Shown: piece by piece, positions 53,907-55,585 of the stretch
Numbering within the stretch: the first letter of the stretch is position 1
Layout: every line of letters starts with the position of its first letter
Assembly (NCBI GenBank): GCA_029266335.1
Contig: JAQSXC010000015.1
Coordinates: 1 to 55,585, forward strand
Reading direction: 5' to 3'
Source: Eubacterium sp.
GTDB lineage: Bacteria > Bacillota > Clostridia > Acetivibrionales > DSM-1351
Length of the DNA: 55,585 nucleotides
Notes under the pieces: model-generated
Databases searched by the model: none
Told to the model about the DNA's origin: nothing
What the model saw: only the letters and a program-made list of their open reading frames with translations
Position numbers and translations under genes: made by a program

Positions 53907-54365
53907 ATGAAGAAAATTTTGGTCAGCGGCTGCCTCTATGGTTGGCATTGCCGATACGACGACGGTGATATACCCTGTCTGGATGAAAGATTTTTGATTT
54001 GGAAGGCAGAAGGCAGATTGATCCCTGTTTGTCCCGAAGTTTTTGGAGGGCTGCCAACACCGCGTCCCGATTCACAGCGAGTTGGTGATAAAGTACTGGC
54101 ATGTACAGGGTTTGATGTTACGGCAGAGTATGAGGCAGGAGCTTTTGAGGCTGTAAGACTTGCAAAGGAGAATGACATTTCCTTTGCCATAATGAAGGAG
54201 GATAGCCCCTCCTGCGGCAGCAAGTACATCTATGACGGCACTTTCACAGATACAAAAATCGAGGGTCAGGGCAGAGCTGTACAGCTTCTCAGAGAAGCTG
54301 GCTATCAGATATTAAATGAAACTATGTTGGATCAGGCCGAAAGACTTTTAAAAGAAGTTGAGTGA
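53907..54365 (+). CDS. DUF523 family protein
   Basis: A 152-residue cytoplasmic protein of the DUF523 family. Conserved elements: KILVSGCLYG at the N-terminus with a nearby CRYDG-type turn, CPEVFGGLPTPR near 46, and EDSPSCGS near 102. The Cys residues near 8, 14, 46 and 105 could bind a metal or a thiol cofactor. Its biochemical function is unknown. GGAGG fixes the ATG at 53907. It lies 75 bp after the binding protein and before the terminator at 54474, so it is probably cotranscribed with the pyrimidine importer. Confidence 0.88.
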   Translation: MKKILVSGCLYGWHCRYDDGDIPCLDERFLIWKAEGRLIPVCPEVFGGLPTPRPDSQRVGDKVLACTGFDVTAEYEAGAFEAVRLAKENDISFAIMKEDSPSCGSKYIYDGTFTDTKIEGQGRAVQLLREAGYQILNETMLDQAERLLKEVE

Positions 54366-54473
54366 AAAGTACGTATTATTTTAAAGAAAGATTTTATGAA
54401 AAGAATGTTTTTGTTAAAAGAACGTATTTTGAAGTAAAAGCAATTGAAAACTTGAATTTCGGGCTTTCAGCGG

Positions 54474-54505
54474 GACGCGGCAGAGAATTCTGCCGTGTCT
54501 TTTTT
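54474..54505 (+). terminator. Terminator of the importer/DUF523 operon
   Basis: GACGCGGCAGA (54474-54484) pairs with TCTGCCGTGTC (54489-54499), one G-U pair, GAAT loop, followed by TTTTTT. It lies about 110 bases after the DUF523 stop. A classical intrinsic terminator. Confidence 0.9.
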
Positions 54506-54571
54506 GAATTAGTATATTAACTTTAACCTTAAAAGGAGTTTATCCTTTCTGTATGTGGGAAGCTGCCTGAC

Positions 54572-55531
54572 TTAAATCAATATTTGCGGTGGGTTCTTAA
54601 TGTTCCCGATAATTCCGTCTTTAAGTCCCGGCTCGGTGTTTAGCCAATCCTGCATGCAAGTAAATAAAAGTAACCTTCTATAATTAATAAAGGTGGTAAT
54701 TTCCTTGTACCAGAAATCTGCAAGGTGGTTTTCTTTTTCATAACCATTTACAAAGCTGTCAAAAAATCGTTTTAGTCTTGTAGAATCATGTAAAGGCGAC
54801 AACATACCTCCCGTTATATCAAACATAATTCCCTGTGCGGGTGTTGTAATATCCTGTATAAAAAACTGTCTGCCTGCACAGTCAAAATCAATGATTGTAA
54901 TGTTTCTGTTTAACACCAGTATATTTCTCTGATGATTGTCATTATGAATGAAACCATAGTCATCCTGACTTTTTGGCAGTGTGTCCAGATAGTCTTCCAT
55001 TTCGGACCACGCTGCTTTTACAAAGGAGTCCTTACACCAGTTCTTAAAGAATGCCAGTTCCGATTTGCAGGTAAGATTGCTGTCACTATTCCCCTCTGAA
55101 AAATTCTTTGTCAACTTATGAGACTTACCAATAATTTTACCCCATTCTGTTGCTAACTCATCAGTTAACTCAGGACTTTCCGGATTCCTTCCCTCACAAA
55201 ATTCCATAATATATGCAATATAAACATGTTTGTTGTCCAGGCTTGTTTCATATAGATTTCCGTTCTTATTCCTGACAGGATATGCAAGTTTAATGCCGCT
55301 TTCTCCAAGATGATTTGCATATCTGACACGAATCTCAAGGGACTGCAGCTTATCAGATTGATTTTCAGGTATTGCTAGAATTTTTACTACCCTCTTACTG
55401 TTATTAGAATTATAAGTATACACCGTTCCATCCGAATCTTCACGACCACCACCAAGAAATACAAGTTCTTTCGGGTCAATTGAAAGCTTATCACATATTT
55501 CAAACATTGCCTTTTCAGTTATTTTTATCAT
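54572..55531 (-). CDS. APH-family phosphotransferase
   Basis: A 319-residue kinase-like protein of the aminoglycoside/choline kinase (APH) family. The N-lobe has VVKIL near 48 (ATP-binding Lys), the catalytic loop is FIHNDNHQRNILV near 195 (Asp as base; HND where HGD is usual), and the metal site is TIIDFDCAG near 213. Substrate unknown; similar genes include antibiotic kinases but also metabolic ones such as homoserine, methylthioribose or fructosamine kinases, so resistance should not be assumed. GAGG precedes the ATG. It converges on the importer operon's terminator and looks monocistronic. Confidence 0.8.
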   Translation of the reverse strand: MIKITEKAMFEICDKLSIDPKELVFLGGGREDSDGTVYTYNSNNSKRVVKILAIPENQSDKLQSLEIRVRYANHLGESGIKLAYPVRNKNGNLYETSLDNKHVYIAYIMEFCEGRNPESPELTDELATEWGKIIGKSHKLTKNFSEGNSDSNLTCKSELAFFKNWCKDSFVKAAWSEMEDYLDTLPKSQDDYGFIHNDNHQRNILVLNRNITIIDFDCAGRQFFIQDITTPAQGIMFDITGGMLSPLHDSTRLKRFFDSFVNGYEKENHLADFWYKEITTFINYRRLLLFTCMQDWLNTEPGLKDGIIGNIKNPPQILI

Positions 55532-55585
55532 ACTGTTTTCCTCTTTAAGCTTATATTAAATTACCATGACTCATTCCTTATTTTA

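Overview
The window is about 55.6 kb of AT-rich Firmicute DNA, almost certainly from an anaerobic Clostridia member. Gene content and order (gerM-rph-rdgB-yfcE; ruvCAB-queH; radical SAM pair-rng-rplU-prp-rpmA-obg-yhbY; S-layer and LysM surface proteins; DUF4364) look most like a Ruminiclostridium-type clostridium; that placement is inference from content, not from a search. Most genes are on the minus strand, and most starts carry a strong GGAGG-type ribosome binding site.

Layout. 1-840: a gene fragment at the edge, then a minus-strand tRNA-Arg(UCU) unit with a consensus promoter, a remnant of a tRNA-Gly and a UUCG-loop terminator. 0.8-6.0 kb: amidase-gerM-rph-rdgB-yfcE. 6.1-9.0 kb: ruvC-ruvA-ruvB-queH. 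9.0-12.1 kb (plus strand): argG and argH, with an ArgR-like box over the argG promoter. 12.1-19.6 kb: two small unknown proteins, a polysaccharide deacetylase lipoprotein, a Dabb protein, a YcdB/SLH surface protein, a membrane PP2C phosphatase with an external LysM domain, and a DUF948/YtxH-like pair; a candidate small RNA lies at 14767-14865. 19.9-26.8 kb: glgA, then a minus-strand cofactor operon (QueG-like, folE, HD hydrolase, folP, fused folB-folK, corrinoid adenosyltransferase) and a DUF4364 gene. 27.2-34.5 kb: the conserved ribosome/RNA-processing block. 35-41.7 kb: an IS3-type transposase remnant, an RpiR regulator, and a sugar operon (binding lipoprotein, two permeases, class II aldolase, ADP-dependent kinase-like protein) with no ATPase of its own.

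42.0-54.4 kb is the most distinctive accessory region: a reductive pyrimidine degradation island. Minus-strand genes encode dihydropyrimidinase, a PreA-type dihydropyrimidine dehydrogenase with an extra N-terminal Fe-S domain but no FAD/NAD(P)H module, a PucR regulator, a class III aminotransferase and an iron alcohol dehydrogenase. A divergent plus-strand operon encodes an NMT1/THI5-type ABC importer plus a DUF523 protein. Together they can be read as uptake of a pyrimidine, its reduction and ring opening, then transamination of beta-alanine to malonic semialdehyde and reduction to 3-hydroxypropionate. The expected N-carbamoyl-beta-alanine amidohydrolase is not present here. The window ends with an APH-type phosphotransferase.

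Beyond genes, the clearest unexplained structure is a family of three related 120-160 bp inverted-repeat elements (30101-30260, 31864-31985, 45063-45222), each placing an outward-facing TATAAT ahead of a minus-strand gene. Two further MITE-like elements of different families lie at 12098-12276 and 26863-27106.
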